64,000 nucleotides of DNA from Saccoglossus kowalevskii (GCF_000003605.2 NW_003156744.1:135675-199674); one strand, 5' to 3'. Positions 19,501 to 30,368 are shown, numbered from the stretch's first letter. Numbers and translations are program-made. The notes: a model not told the origin generated them from the letters alone.

Positions 19501-22500
19501 AGCATGAAAGACACATCACTGGTCGGTTTATACGATTCAATAGTAGTTTACGCGGACCATTCTGCGATGGATTTCTTTGCAAACTATGGTTTCAGTGATG
19601 ATTATGTCCTTAATAGTAAATATAAAGAAATTGCTGATAACTGGACAAATAGTACTTTAATGTGTTACATTCCACCATTTACAAGTAAGTACATTGGAGT
19701 GGAATTAGTACATGACAGTTTCAATACTTGCGTTATTAGTAATGTGTACACTTCTATAAATGACATAGGTGTATCTGTGCTTGAATTACCCAGCATACAA
19801 TAATTTGATTTCTCTGAACTTCCATCTCTGGTTGCAGAAGGCTGATAACCATGTCACACAAATAACTGCTGCCATAATACAAATGATATTGTTGCCATGG
19901 TGCAAGTAACTGTTGTTGCCATGGTGCAAGTCAATGGGGTTTTCCATGATGTGTGATGTTTTCTTCTGATTGTCTTCAGCTACTTTTCAGTCCATTGCCA
20001 GTTTGTTCTCTCTCATGCAGCATGAATAAATATGACCTTATTAAATGTGCATGTAATTCTAAGTATCCAGTCATTGATGCAGTTATATTCCAAATTAATA
20101 TGAAAAATACTATCCTGATTGCTTTAATACTTGGTATGTAGGTGTACTTTGAGTAGACCATGTCAATTCCATGATATTTTCAATTCTCTAATTTTAGTGA
20201 ATATCTGTTTTTCATGTACTATTAAACCAGATATTTTAATGTTTCTACACCTAAAATAATCTGAATGTATTACATGTGTCCTTCTAATAGAGATGTACAA
20301 ATGCTATGTATCTTTATCTTTGCTCATCAAGAAATGTACATCTATTTCTAGCCGTCCAAAATTCACTCTATCACATTCCCTCTATCACGTGACCCTATGT
20401 ATGAAAACCTCTCTAAGAGATAAGTATGAACACTGCCCTCTATCAGCATAGCTATGGTAACACCCTTTCACTATAGATAACAAAGTAAAATGATGATTTA
20501 TTCAAATCCTGATGATCAAGCAGTTCTCTGCAGTTATTTAAAACATCTATATAGTTTCTATGTGAACTATGCTTTGTAGCTGCTCAATTTGAAATCACGC
20601 CAATTAAAGTGTATTTCAGGGTGATTTGACATGCAATAAATTCTTAAACTTTGTAACTCATAGCATCTATGTACAGAAGTAAAGTTTTATCATCATCAAA
20701 TAGTGAGCAATGTTATTCACACTTATCTGGGTCCAACTTTTTCTCTAATTTCTGTTTACTCTGCTTACAGCCCAGACAGTGCTTGGTGAAACAGACCATG
20801 AATTCGATCTGAAACTGTTGGATCTTGAAATGCAGAAATGGTCAGAAAGAAGCAAAGAGGCGTACCAGGCACAGTATGCATGCATGGCTAGAATGAAGAA
20901 TGAAGTCATCGCTCTCAAAGCATTGGTAAATATTTAATTTAAACCAATTTACATACTGTGAAAATAAATTTTTTAGCAGTGACCATTTTAAAAGGGGATG
21001 GTGTGCATTTTTTTGTTTATCACTGTGAACATGTTGCTTCAATTTTTTTGACTTTTGAGAGTCAGTAAAAATCATGAAATTTTGTAAAAAACCTAAAGGT
21101 CCTAAAAAGTTGGAGCCACAGCGACTATCAGCAAATTTTACCACTATGAATACCATTAAATTTGTCTATTTTTTAAATTCATGTAAAACTCAATGGTAAT
21201 TCATTTCTAGCTATGCATGTTCATTTGCACTATTAGGATAATATATAACCTGACATTAACCTTTTTATTCTCATTTCATATCACAAAGCTCATTTTTAAA
21301 TAAATGTGTAATATAAAAATACAAAATTTTTTACACAAAACCTCAGTTGATAATATTTCAGCCAGAATTGATTTTTGCTTAAAAGACATTTTTCATGCTC
21401 AGTATGGAATTTATTTGCACTGATTTTTGACAAGTTGAATGCAAAGTATAAAAAAAAAGGTATATTCACTGGAATCTAGTTTCCTTGAATCATCAGCAGC
21501 AAAATAGCGAAAATAAAGTATTTTACCTTACAGTAAATGAAAATCATTCTCCCTAGTTTAGTTCTGCTGTCTCTATCCCAGAATTTATTGCCAATGTTTA
21601 TTTTTTGTTTGTCCTTCATGATTTGGGAAAAATGCTATTGACTGACAAAATCTGTTACGGTAATTGTGTTTAATTTTAGGCCGCTTCACAACAAGACGTC
21701 ATATCATACCTACAGAGTGAAGTCACAAATTTACAGAGATCCAAATTCAAAATGGGTGAGTTCAAATCATGTCATGTGTGTGAATACTAAGTTAATAACA
21801 TTACTTACTGATGCCAATTTTTCTCATTCATTTTGGCTATCCATGGAAGCTTTCAACAGATGATGTATTGACAGCTAGAAAGTGCTGCAGAACTTGCATA
21901 TTTTTCTCCATTCTTTATAATCTATGTAAAAATAAGAAACAACAACTGCCACAAGATTTTTTGATTTTCCCTGAATCATGGAATTCCTGAATATTTGTCT
22001 TTCACGGCTTAAAGTTTAGAGTATTGTAATATTGTCAAGTCTTTTCCTATGCTTGTAATAAATTAATTTTGTTCCAAAATAATATACTATAAAATAATTG
22101 CTCCGTTAGTATCACATGTGCTTATGTAAATTTCAGATGTGTTTCTATCAAAATGACTAATATTTTCATGATTCAGTATAAAACAAATGCAATTTTTGGT
22201 TTATACACATTTCTGTTGCAGATTGGCTTTTAATAGAACAAATATGGTATGGAAAATGAAATAAAAGAAGTAACAAAAATTATTACAAAGAAATTGTTAT
22301 TTTTGTAATATTCAGTATATATATTTCTTTCTCTGTATTTTTTTTTTCTCAGAAAAAGAATTTCTACAATACCGGTTGTTGACATTAAAGACAGGACTCT
22401 CAAGCTCGTTAAGTGGGGTTCTTGCTGATGCATATGGTAAAGAATCATTTCAAGTACACCCCCAACCCCTTCTAACCCCTCCCAAACCCCTCTCCTATAA

Positions 22501-25500
22501 AAGCTATGATACCCCCGGTAATATTTGGTAGTAATAAATCACTGTGTAAAGGATTTATTCGAGATTGATACTTATATCAATTTCACAATCTTGTTGTTTT
22601 TGCTATGAAATTTTGTTTTTATTTTAATGCACTTTTATTGCACTCATTGGAGTATGACTTGTAGCATAGCAGTTGGCGGATCAGCCTCATGATTGGTTGA
22701 TCTAAATTCAAGGCCATCACGCAACGTTTTGTTTCCGTGCACAGTGACTGGTTCACAGCCAAAAGATAAAATAATGACATCGTTCAATGTTGTTGTTATT
22801 AAATATACATGTACGTATATGTGTAACACTGTCTCAGCATATTACAAGTAGTGTTCATCTGTGAGTGACACAGTGCAATAACTTATATGTATTAATCACT
22901 ATATTTACTGTTAGAACAGCTGGAGAGACAACAGTGACATTCAATGTCAAGGAACTGTCAAATGGCACAAAATTATGTGAAAACAAAATTATTATGAATG
23001 TTTTCTCTTAATCAAACTTGTTGCAAAACAATGACAATAACCGATGACAGACAAATTTAATATTTTTATAATTCCAGCAGACGATGAGAGTGGCGAAGGT
23101 TTAATTAGTGATCTTGAGAAACAAGTTGATGTCTTGAAAATAGCCAAGAAACACAGCGATGACAATCACATACTTGCGAATGAGAGTCACATTGGTAAGT
23201 ACTCTATAGAATAAATAACCACTGAGTAGTGACAATCATGTACTCACCATTAATTGTATACTGGATTATAAACACATGACTTTAATACTTTAACCACAGA
23301 CACAGCTCTGTTATGTAAGCACCTACTCTACTAATAAAGCATGTTTGGTATGCAAGACATTTAAATAAAGGCTTATTCAATAATAGACACCCCAAAAATA
23401 TAAAAATATGTTCAATTTCAGTGACCCAAAATATACAAAATTAAATCAATTTAAGCATCCACAACTATGAGTTAAAACAGGAACTTTTTTTGAATGGAAT
23501 TAAGTAAATAAGACCAAATACACAGAATGGTAAATATGAATTAAAGTTTTCTGGGTATGGGCACAAAATCGCCTAGCTACATGGCACGTCACAGTCTGCT
23601 TGTAAAAAACTTAGTTATTAGGCATCCTTTTTTGTGATGCGCCGTGGCCAAGGGAAAGATGCACCATGATCTGTAGCTGGGCAAATTGATGCCCTACACA
23701 AGCATTGGTTTGAGCCATGCATGCAGACACAGTACATGTTTACTTTGATTTCAATAATATTTACCATGTCATGTATTCAGTTGTATTTGTGTTTGTTAAC
23801 CGTATTACAGGAACTTATCATTGTACTTTCTTTATTTGGAACAGTGTCCTCTATCGGTGATAATGCACAACAGTTATCAGTTTACCAAAATGACGATGGT
23901 GATAATGACACGGATGAGGATGAGGAAGAGGAAGATGACGAGGAGGAGGAGGATGAAGATGAGGAGGAGGATGAAGAGGAGGAGGAGAAGGAAGAAGAAG
24001 AGGAGGAAGATGGTGATGATGAAGATGTTAATGATGATGTGTTGTATTCTCCCAATGATTGGGAAGTCATGGAAGAATTCAAAATCGGCATGACAACAGA
24101 TGAGAGAGTGGAGCAGGATTGTGAAATTACTTTGTTAACAAAGGTAAGAATTTAAAATGAGGTTTTATGTTATATCAAAAACAAAATTGGTTTTCTTTCT
24201 TGTCAATGTGCTTCTTGTTGAATATTGTGACATTGCTTTGTATTTTGGCATTCTCTTTTAATATTTTAATTAGACTAAATCTGTTTCGATGTCTCTTAAC
24301 TGTTGGAAACGTACATGCCCTAGGCATGGATTGTTGATATTTATTGTCTAAAAAAAGCTCTAGTTGTTAACATTTTATTTATATTTTTTCAATTTTGTTC
24401 ACAGGCCAATTTAACACTGAGTGCAAAGTCAATATTTAAGAGTAGAATAAACAGTTTAGTAGATCCAAGCATGTGTACAAGACTTTACTACTGTGGAAGC
24501 TTAGAAAGACCATATAGGACACAATTCAATCTCAAAAATGGATTCTCAGAGCAAGGTAAGTTTCATGTCCTTTCAAAGATTGTGCACAGTGGGCATTATT
24601 AATGAGTGTTCCCCAATAATGCATATTCTAAACTTCTAGAAATCCTGCATTATTCGTGAAATCAAACTTGAAAATCAGACAAACAAAGTTCATAGCATTG
24701 TTACAGTAGTGATGTTAATACAAAAAAAGAATTTTTTGGCTATACACATGTGATGCATTTTTCAATTTTGATGCATCCCAATGCCATGTTCCCCTCTGAA
24801 AGATCGGAATTTTGACATTGAACTATATAAAAAAAAAAAGAAATTCAAAATCATACAATTTTTGCGGCAGATGTTTAGTCCACATTATTCATGCACAATG
24901 TGTCATCTCGTAGAAGTTTGGAAATATTCCCTTATTCATAAGTAGTCACTGATGTTAGAAACAGTTTAACTTGCCAAAAATTAAGTCAAAATATCATAAA
25001 TTATTGCTATTATAGGATGTATGGGGGTTCCATACATAAGGTGTGCACAGAAACCATATCCAGCCTGAATTACACATTGTGATTATAGTGACTATAATAA
25101 ATAAATATAATTGTTATATCTCATCAGATTTTTCTCATGGTAAATATGGAGTTGGTTTATACTTCTCTCAGTATCCGTATAAAGCTGCTCAGTTCTCTGA
25201 AGTAAGTACAGTAAGTACCTGGGAAGTATTGGATTGAAGCGCCCTCTCTAGTGTCTGACTGTTCCATTAACACTCGTATAAGTATATACTGTTTGAAATG
25301 TCAACATGTATTGTTACAAATAAATGTGTGAAAAACTGAATAAATTGACCAATTGAAAACTTGATTTCTAGTTGGCTTATCTCACCCCGGTATCACATTG
25401 TTTGATTTTAGACTATGTGGTATATACCCCCCCCCCCCCCATTAACCCTAATTTGAAATGAAACTTCAATACTTATAGTATAAAAACAATAAAAGAACAT

Positions 25501-28028
25501 TGATGTGTGGAACAAATAAAATTTGTTTAGTTCTTAAACTGCTTTGGGGAAGACAATGTTCTTTTGTCTTATTCTGCTGACAAGGATTTATAAATAGTGA
25601 ATGAAGTTCAAAAATATCACTTTTATTACAGCTTGGAAAAATATTAGTTGCCGAGGTTGGTCTTGGTAAAACAGAAACTGTTATCAACAAGGAAGTGACT
25701 CGATGTAAACCTCCGGAAGGATACGACTCAATACTGGTGAGTTTTATAGCGCCTTCACACACATTTATGTAGAAACATTTCAAAGGCTGGTGGTCATCAT
25801 GCAACTTGGGTCAAAGTTCATGTAAAGAAACATGTTTTTTTACACATTGTAAAAAGTCATGTGGGACGCTTAATGAACATTAGTAGTTCATATGGTGTTG
25901 ATTCATATTTTCAAAATGTCTGTTGTATCTGAATATGTTTTAATGAATACCATGCATGAATTACTGTAAAATCTGTATTAGAGGCTGCATTCCCAATAGA
26001 AGCCATACCTATTCTTTTTGAAATAATGAGAACCAAAAATTGACCATTTCTCATATGTGTAAATGCTCAAATAGAAGTCGCATTCTCTCTGTTGCATTGT
26101 ATCATTTTTAGTCCCCGTTCGGATGCAGTCCGAAAACGGAGACTTATGTTTTGACCTCCGTGTGTCCGTACGTGCATGCGTCTGTGCGTGCGTCCGGACC
26201 TGTATCTTAGAAATGCCTGGACCAATCACAATCAAACTTCACACATACATCATACATGATATTATACATATGCACGTGATTTTGTTTCACGATCTGATTC
26301 AAGATGGCCGAATGGTGGCCATTTTTGTGCTGAAAATCATCAAAATAAACCATTTCTCGGCTGTTTACAGATGGATTTTGTTCACACTTGGTATATACAT
26401 TAGACATTATGGGACCTTGATGCAAATAATTTTGTTTTTCAGATAAGATTCAAAATGGCCGACTGGCGGCCATTTTGTATTCATGAATGTGGTTCTCGTG
26501 CCATATCTCTGCCTTGCTTTCACTGATTATGTTCAAATTTTAAATATTCATTATACATCATGTCATAGATAGACAGATATATTGGTTTGACGATCCTATT
26601 CAAAATGGCCAAATGGTAGCCTTTTTTGTGCTTAAACAATCATCAAATATCAAGCATTTCTGGCATTTATGGATGGATTTCGTTCAAACTTGGTACATAT
26701 ATTAGACATTACAGGTTCCTGATGCACATCATTTATTTTTCAGATCGGATTCAAAATGGCTGTCTGGTGGCCATTTTGTTTTAATGAATGGGCTTCTAGA
26801 CTCATATCTCCGACTTGTTTTCACTGATAATATTTTCAAATTTTTAATATTCATTATACATTATGTTAAGATAAACAGATATATTGGTTTGACTTATTAT
26901 ATTTAAATTTTATATATTCGTTATACATCATGTTATATATATACATGTATTCAAAATGGCTGATTTTGAATGCTGTTCCAGAGCAATATCTCTCAATATG
27001 GACAAGTACTTTTTTGACGATCTAATACAAATGTAAATCATTTTAATTTAAAAAAATAATATTCCTGATATGGTTATATTCCAGCTATATTACTATAAAC
27101 AAAACTATATATCTTAAATTTCATAACTAACAGGGACTGTGCCATGCATGGCTTGTTATAGAAGCCATGATTTCTAATACAGAATTTAGAGTAGTTGGAA
27201 TCTCGATTTAGTGACCATGTTAGTCTGACAGACAAGGGGACCAACTTGGAATTTGAAGTCTATACAAATTGTTTTGATAGATTTTGATCTCTTAGAACAT
27301 ACATTTGATAAACCTGCATGATGTCACCCTCAGACAATTTTTCTAATTTGCATGAATCTAAAATGGCCACCATAGTACCATAAAACCATCTCCACCTCTA
27401 AATTAAAATTTGTCAGTGATTGAAAAAAACACATTCTTGCTCAAAGATACTGGAATGTCCATTAACCAGTCATGTGATCATTTGAACATGCCTTATTTGC
27501 ATAAATACACTTTATTTACACAAAAGTCACCATATTAGTGATTTCTCACAAAAAGTTAAAATTTAGAATGATTTAGTATTTATATGGATCCAAAATGGCG
27601 ACAATATTTGCATATTTGGAATTATAAATTGGCCTCCCTGTTGCATACAGTGAAATCAGCTGAACAGCTATTATTACACACACAAGGTTGTTGAATAAAG
27701 TATAATTTATACCACTCTGCTATTCATACATACTTTTGTAAGATATATCTTGGGACAACATACATGTATGGAAATTGAACTTGTAAAAAACTAGGGCAAA
27801 TAGCCTAATGAATGCCGCCTTCCCCCAAGCACACTCGCCTATTATACAAGAAAAGAATAACCTTCTTCATTTTTCCACCTATTACATCTTGATCATTGTT
27901 TATTCTAGACTCCTGGGCGTTTATCACGTGGTATAGGCGATCTATCAAGTGGACCATGCCAGGAGTATGTGGTGTTTCATGCCTCGCAAGCATTGCCGCT
28001 TTACCTCATAGAGTACAAAATGGTGTGA
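7892..28028 (+). CDS. Predicted GNAT acetyltransferase fused to PARP-like ADP-ribosyltransferase
   Basis: A multi-exon gene read as: 7892-8089 (start), a probable exon at 12846 with unresolved 3' end, 13639-13774, 17704-17902, 18529-18699, 19038-19125, 19501-19684, 20771-20925, 21680-21755, 22353-22436, 23078-23194, 23845-24143, 24405-24555, 25128-25201, 25632-25736 and 27909-28028 (TGA). From 13639 onward every junction is GT-AG and phase-compatible, giving 652 residues; the N-terminus adds about 120. The order is: basic lysine-rich N-terminus, acidic linker, GNAT fold (motif A core RKWGIGK, then the GF-containing motif B), helical linker, a run of about 40 Asp/Glu, then an ART fold (GVGLYFS; ending QEYVVFHASQ...YLIEY). 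GNATs transfer acetyl from acetyl-CoA; PARP-type ARTs transfer ADP-ribose from NAD+. I know no named orthologue with this architecture. Substrates are unknown; a nuclear or chromatin role is only suggested by the HDAC3 neighbour. An alternative is two adjacent genes, but the phases argue for one. Confidence 0.8.
8709..8870 (+). repeat. R5 TIR element, uninterrupted copy
   Basis: Starts TACTGTAAAATCTGTATTAG and ends with a diverged inverted match (GCTTCTAATAATAG). The central block TCTCTCTGTTGCATTATATC is shared with the copy at 25962. MITE-like, with no coding capacity. Confidence 0.65.
9248..10383 (+). repeat. R1 repeat family, copy A (about four 150-bp monomers)
   Basis: Begins near TTCGAACGCAGTTCGAAAAC, contains a GT-rich track, then a 150-base unit that recurs with starts near 9431, 9581, 9731 and 9881 (CACGATCTGATTCAAGATGG type), and ends ACGGGGACTGTGCCATGCAT. 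The 221-codon ORF covering it is a by-product of the in-frame 150-base period. It is in the first intron of the GNAT-ART gene. Confidence 0.85.
10486..10616. repeat. (TTTA)n/(TTCA)n microsatellite
   Basis: A tetranucleotide array of ATTT units passing into ATTC units and back, about 130 bases, just right of the R1 copy A. Confidence 0.95.
11271..12524. mobile_element. Non-autonomous hAT-like DNA transposon (contains assembly gap)
   Basis: The left end CAGTGTTCTCCCCAGGA and its exact 17-base inverted copy at the right end (TCCTGGGGAGAACACTG, ending 12524) bound about 1.25 kb. CAGTG-type ends are typical of hAT elements. The right subterminal part is GC-rich, with repeated GTGGCGG/CCGCCAC motifs. 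No transposase ORF was found; the longest internal frame (104 codons at 11573) shows no motif. Flanking 8-base duplications are not visible, so the copy is old or the class is wrong. Confidence 0.65.
12160..12209. other. Assembly gap, 50 N
   Basis: Exactly 50 unknown bases, probably a placeholder length. It lies inside the hAT-like element and inside the first intron of the GNAT-ART gene, where an exon may be missing. Confidence 0.99.
12846..13014 (+). other. Probable second exon of the GNAT-ART gene, borders unresolved
   Basis: A strong polypyrimidine tract and CAG precede 12846. One frame stays open with a protein-like composition (GASIGDFLKPKKENLVLVFL and onward). That frame needs one base from an upstream exon, whereas the first exon ends at 8089 on a complete codon. 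A good GTATGT donor after 13014 leaves phase 2, but the exon at 13639 needs phase 0. So at least one small exon on each side is missing from this model, or another donor is used. The 50-base gap at 12160-12209 may hide one. Confidence 0.45.
14144..14222. repeat. Tandem repeat of TGATGTCATAATCAG units
   Basis: Four imperfect units of about 22-24 bases, each with a (T)GATGTCA core, in an intron of the GNAT-ART gene. Confidence 0.75.
14230..17180 (+). other. Intron region of the GNAT-ART gene without recognised exons
   Basis: Between the exons at 13639-13774 and 17704-17902. It contains a G run at 16048-16059, R3 elements at its right end and many unrelated short ORFs. A 41-codon frame at 14932-15057 has protein-like composition but no context. 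Confidence 0.35.
16858..17056. repeat. R3 element, first copy
   Basis: About 190 bases starting TACTGTATAGGCAT and ending GTGAAAATAAATGATTTTAC. It shares GAACTCA...CAGTGAA...AAATGTCAGTG blocks with copies at 17180 and 47604. Confidence 0.6.
17180..17363. repeat. R3 element, second copy
   Basis: Same order of blocks as the copy 130 bases upstream (GATATGTAAAATCTGCTAAA, ACAATGGAACTCCCTGGCAA, GTGAAAACAAATGGTTTTAC). Its right end abuts an R2 element. An ORF at 17272 lies wholly in the repeat and is not a gene. Confidence 0.6.
17371..17620. repeat. R2 TIR element cluster in GNAT-ART intron
   Basis: Opens TACTGTATTTGCGTTATTAG and closes CTAATAGAGTAAATACAG, with an extra inner end (GAAAATACAGTATT) near 17515, so two copies may be overlapping or rearranged. 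Confidence 0.55.
18345..18380. repeat. (TATG)n microsatellite
   Basis: About eight TATG units within an intron of the GNAT-ART gene. Confidence 0.9.
18529..19684 (+). other. Exons encoding the GNAT N-acetyltransferase domain
   Basis: Three exons (18529-18699, 19038-19125, 19501-19684) code for one GNAT fold. The segment reading QIDLLVVRKRYRKWGIGKYL is a good motif A, with the R/Q-x-x-G-x-G/A pyrophosphate-binding loop as RKWGIG. It is followed by DSIVVYADHSAMDFFANYGF, typical of motif B, where a residue-rich helix is followed by a GF turn. The exons are phase-linked. The last could also be read through its donor to a stop at 19803, which would give a short GNAT-only product. Confidence 0.8.
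21360..21534. repeat. R4 TIR element in GNAT-ART intron
   Basis: Contains TTTGCACTGATTTTTGACAA, GTTGAATGCAAAGTAT and AAGGTATATTCACTGGAAT, and ends AAAGTATTTTACCTTACAGT. Matches 35040-35214. Confidence 0.55.
22088..22250. repeat. R2 TIR element in GNAT-ART intron
   Basis: Diverged copy: GCTCCGTTAGTATCACATGT at the left, TTTTAATAGAACAAATATGG at the right, with the shared ATATTTTCATGATTCAGTAT core. Confidence 0.5.
23845..24143 (+). other. Exon with long poly-Asp/Glu tract in the GNAT-ART gene
   Basis: This exon encodes a run of about 60 residues that is almost entirely Glu and Asp, built from GAGGAGGAT-like codons. Ordinary sequence flanks it on both sides (SSIGDNAQQLSVYQ before, LYSPNDWEVMEEF after). 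It separates the helical linker from the ART domain. Acidic tracts of this sort are common in chromatin-associated proteins and often bind histones or basic partners; that role is inference. The repetitive codons may vary in length between individuals. Confidence 0.8.
25429..25440. repeat. Poly-C run
   Basis: A run of about 12 C in an intron; similar G or C runs occur at 16048-16059 and 36702-36714. Such runs are error-prone in assembly. Confidence 0.85.
25962..27194 (+). repeat. R5 TIR element, copy split by an R1 insertion
   Basis: The left part is 25962-26110 and the right part 27157-27194, ending TTCTAATACAGAATTTAG, which is the inverted match of its start. The middle is occupied by the R1 copy. 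Confidence 0.7.
26111..27156 (+). repeat. R1 repeat family, copy B, nested in an R5 element
   Basis: Starts GTCCCCGTTCGGATGCAGTC and ends CATGGCTTGT, flanked on both sides by TA. The outer sequence is an R5 element split by this insertion, so the ends of R1 can be placed to the base. Units of about 150 bases start near 26288, 26440, 26588 and 26738. It lies in the last intron of the GNAT-ART gene. Confidence 0.85.
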
Positions 28029-30368
28029 TGTCAAGAATGTGGCAGTACATGAAACATCACAAACCAAACAATGAGCTTGGTACAAAATAATGATTGACAC
28101 AAAAATATGAATATGTTTCATATCTCATTAACAATGGCGTACCAATGACCTTATCTGATGGACAATCAGTTAGAGAAGAGGCTTCTATCTTTAAACTAAA
28201 TTAGTACTATGTTCTATTTTTCAGTCTTTTTTTTAATTAAAGCGGCTTTTATAATATAAGTGCACTGAAGAGTACATTACGCTATCCTTGGTCTACAAGA
28301 CCATCCATGGCTTTTATTTTTTCTAGTGGTTTTGGAGAGTCCCTGGGAGACCTCGGCAAGAACATTCAGCCGAGTACTACACCAAGTTTGTGTGAATATT
28401 AAACCTTGCGTGAACAGGGTAAAGAAACGTGTTACATCACACAATGTTGAAAAACTTAATGTTTTAACTGCGGTTGACAATTTATATCAGTGACTTCCTT
28501 GCTAAAGACTTGAAGGATCACAACAATTTTTCATAAAATGTGTTATTTTGCTTTGTTGATTGATTTTCTTGTTCTAACAAGTTCAAGAACGGTGGCCATG
28601 ATGCTTTTCTTTCTGAACAAAACCATTCCATATTGAGAAAGGAAATATTATAAAAGTGACTAGTAATGGATCTATAATAATAACTTTTATAGGATGAGTG
28701 GTGTTTTGTTTAAGAAGGATTAGTAATGAATAAAATCATAACTTAGTTTACAGTCAATTGGGTTTAAATCTCAAATTTACCTCAAATTTGTATACGAGAT
28801 AGGAATAAATTGTTCAAAGTTCTTCACGCCAGATTTCGGTAATTTTTAGATCAACTAATATTCTGAGCTAATACATACTTAGGTAGAAACAAACCTTATG
28901 TAATAATTCACGTTTATAGAGAATATGATCTATGTGTATTAATACTGACACCATAACATGTGGTAGTGTATTTGATTTAAATTTAACGCTTTGAATGCCA
29001 GTCAACTTCTCACAATATAAACATGCATATTTTTGCATTTGATCAATACTTGCAGCTAATGAAATATTTGGACCAAAATTAATAAAGAAATTATCGATGT
29101 AGAAAAATAAAACTGTGCAAAAAGGTGCACCCATATTTTGGTGGGTAAAGTAATAGAGTTCAAAGGTTTATAATTGTAACATTTGCATATTTCAGTGAAC
29201 AATGTGTATGGATGGTTATCAACTGAACTAGGGAGATGTACACAATGCCCAATATTACAATACATGCTTTTCTGTTTTGTTATCACGCTGCCTGCACAGT
29301 AGCATAGTCACAAACATGTAATAGCTCTTGTGGTATACTGGTAGTTTCAATATTTGAGAATATATTTCCCTATTTCCAAGTTTTTCTCCATAAATTAAGG
29401 GATAGATCAAGCTAATTCTATATATCTTATTTGTGGTAATGTGTATGGCTTGTTTTCAAGTAAGATAAATGTTTTCTTTGTTATCCCTGGTGTTCCTTAT
29501 TTGAGTGATACCATATACTCTGTACACAATCAAATGTGGAGTTGTTGTGTGGGAAGCAAAAGCACTAGGACTAAACTAACAAAGACTTCTTTATGCGATA
29601 GCTAGAGCACAAACTATGACAAAATCTACCGTCCATTAATAGTGCCATTAATGCTTTAGTCACAGTGTGCCTAAGGAAGTGTTTTCAGAAATATTATTTA
29701 CAATCTTATATCTCCAATAAACATGTGACGTCCAATATACCGGTAAATGCACACATTAAAGCCACTGTGCTGGTCTGCGTTCCAAAAAGTACAAGTATAT
29801 TTTTTAAAGAGAAATCTTGATATGACAATATACATATTTACATGCATGCATGCATTTCAAATTAGGAGGTGGGAATTCATTTGTTCCCCTCTGTGAAGTG
29901 GTAATAGACTTCCACACAGTTCAGTGTATTAAAGACAAACCATTCTGAAAATGACATTCATTTATTAACAATTGTCAAGTATGTACATTTTTTTTAGATT
30001 GTAAAGTATTTTAGTAAAATATTGGTGTTATTATGTACTTACAATAATAAAGACAAAATTAACAGTTTGTATCTGTTGTGTATGTTTTTTCTGGAGATGG
30101 ACATCATCACATGGTTGGTATCGTGGGGAGAACAAATTATTTTCTTACCAAGGTACATTTGCTAAGTTTCTCCTATTTATGCACCTTACTCCCTGGTTTG
30201 ATATAAAAACATTATTACATGGGTTAGCATGTTGAGAGTAATTCATTTTTAAATCGTTGCACAGGAATTCTTTATAAAATAATACTGTTACTACATTTTC
30301 ATGATTTGTATTCTGCTAGAAATTATCGTTTTCCCCACAAATTAATCTGATAAACATCACCAAGACCT
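28029..30368. other. Intergenic region between convergent gene ends
   Basis: This lies between the stop of the GNAT-ART gene and the stop of SNF8, which converge. It should contain both 3' UTRs. An AATAAA on the minus strand at 29961-29966 is a possible SNF8 polyadenylation signal, about 400 bases after the stop. No ORF here looks coding. Confidence 0.4.

Larger units (their letters stand above)
24405..28028 (+). other. Exons encoding the C-terminal PARP-like ADP-ribosyltransferase domain
   Basis: Exons 24405-24555, 25128-25201, 25632-25736 and 27909-28028 are phase-compatible and give a compact ART domain of about 150 residues. Landmarks in order: RLYYCGSLERP (strand 1, where PARPs have LxHGT/S), GKYGVGLYFSQYPYKAAQF (the Y-containing second motif), KILVAEVGLGK, and a closing QEYVVFHASQALPLYLIEY, in which E matches the catalytic Glu of PARP1-like enzymes. 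The first triad residue is Cys instead of His. It lacks a separate helical (HD) regulatory domain and resembles the mono-ADP-ribosyltransferase members (inference). Confidence 0.78.

Noticed and set aside
23821-24093. Met/Arg/Lys-rich and Ser-rich ORFs over the acidic exon
   Set aside because: They are shadow frames of the Asp/Glu-coding repeat.
26123-26446. 107-codon ORF
   Set aside because: Same repeat-derived peptide as in R1 copy A; not a gene.
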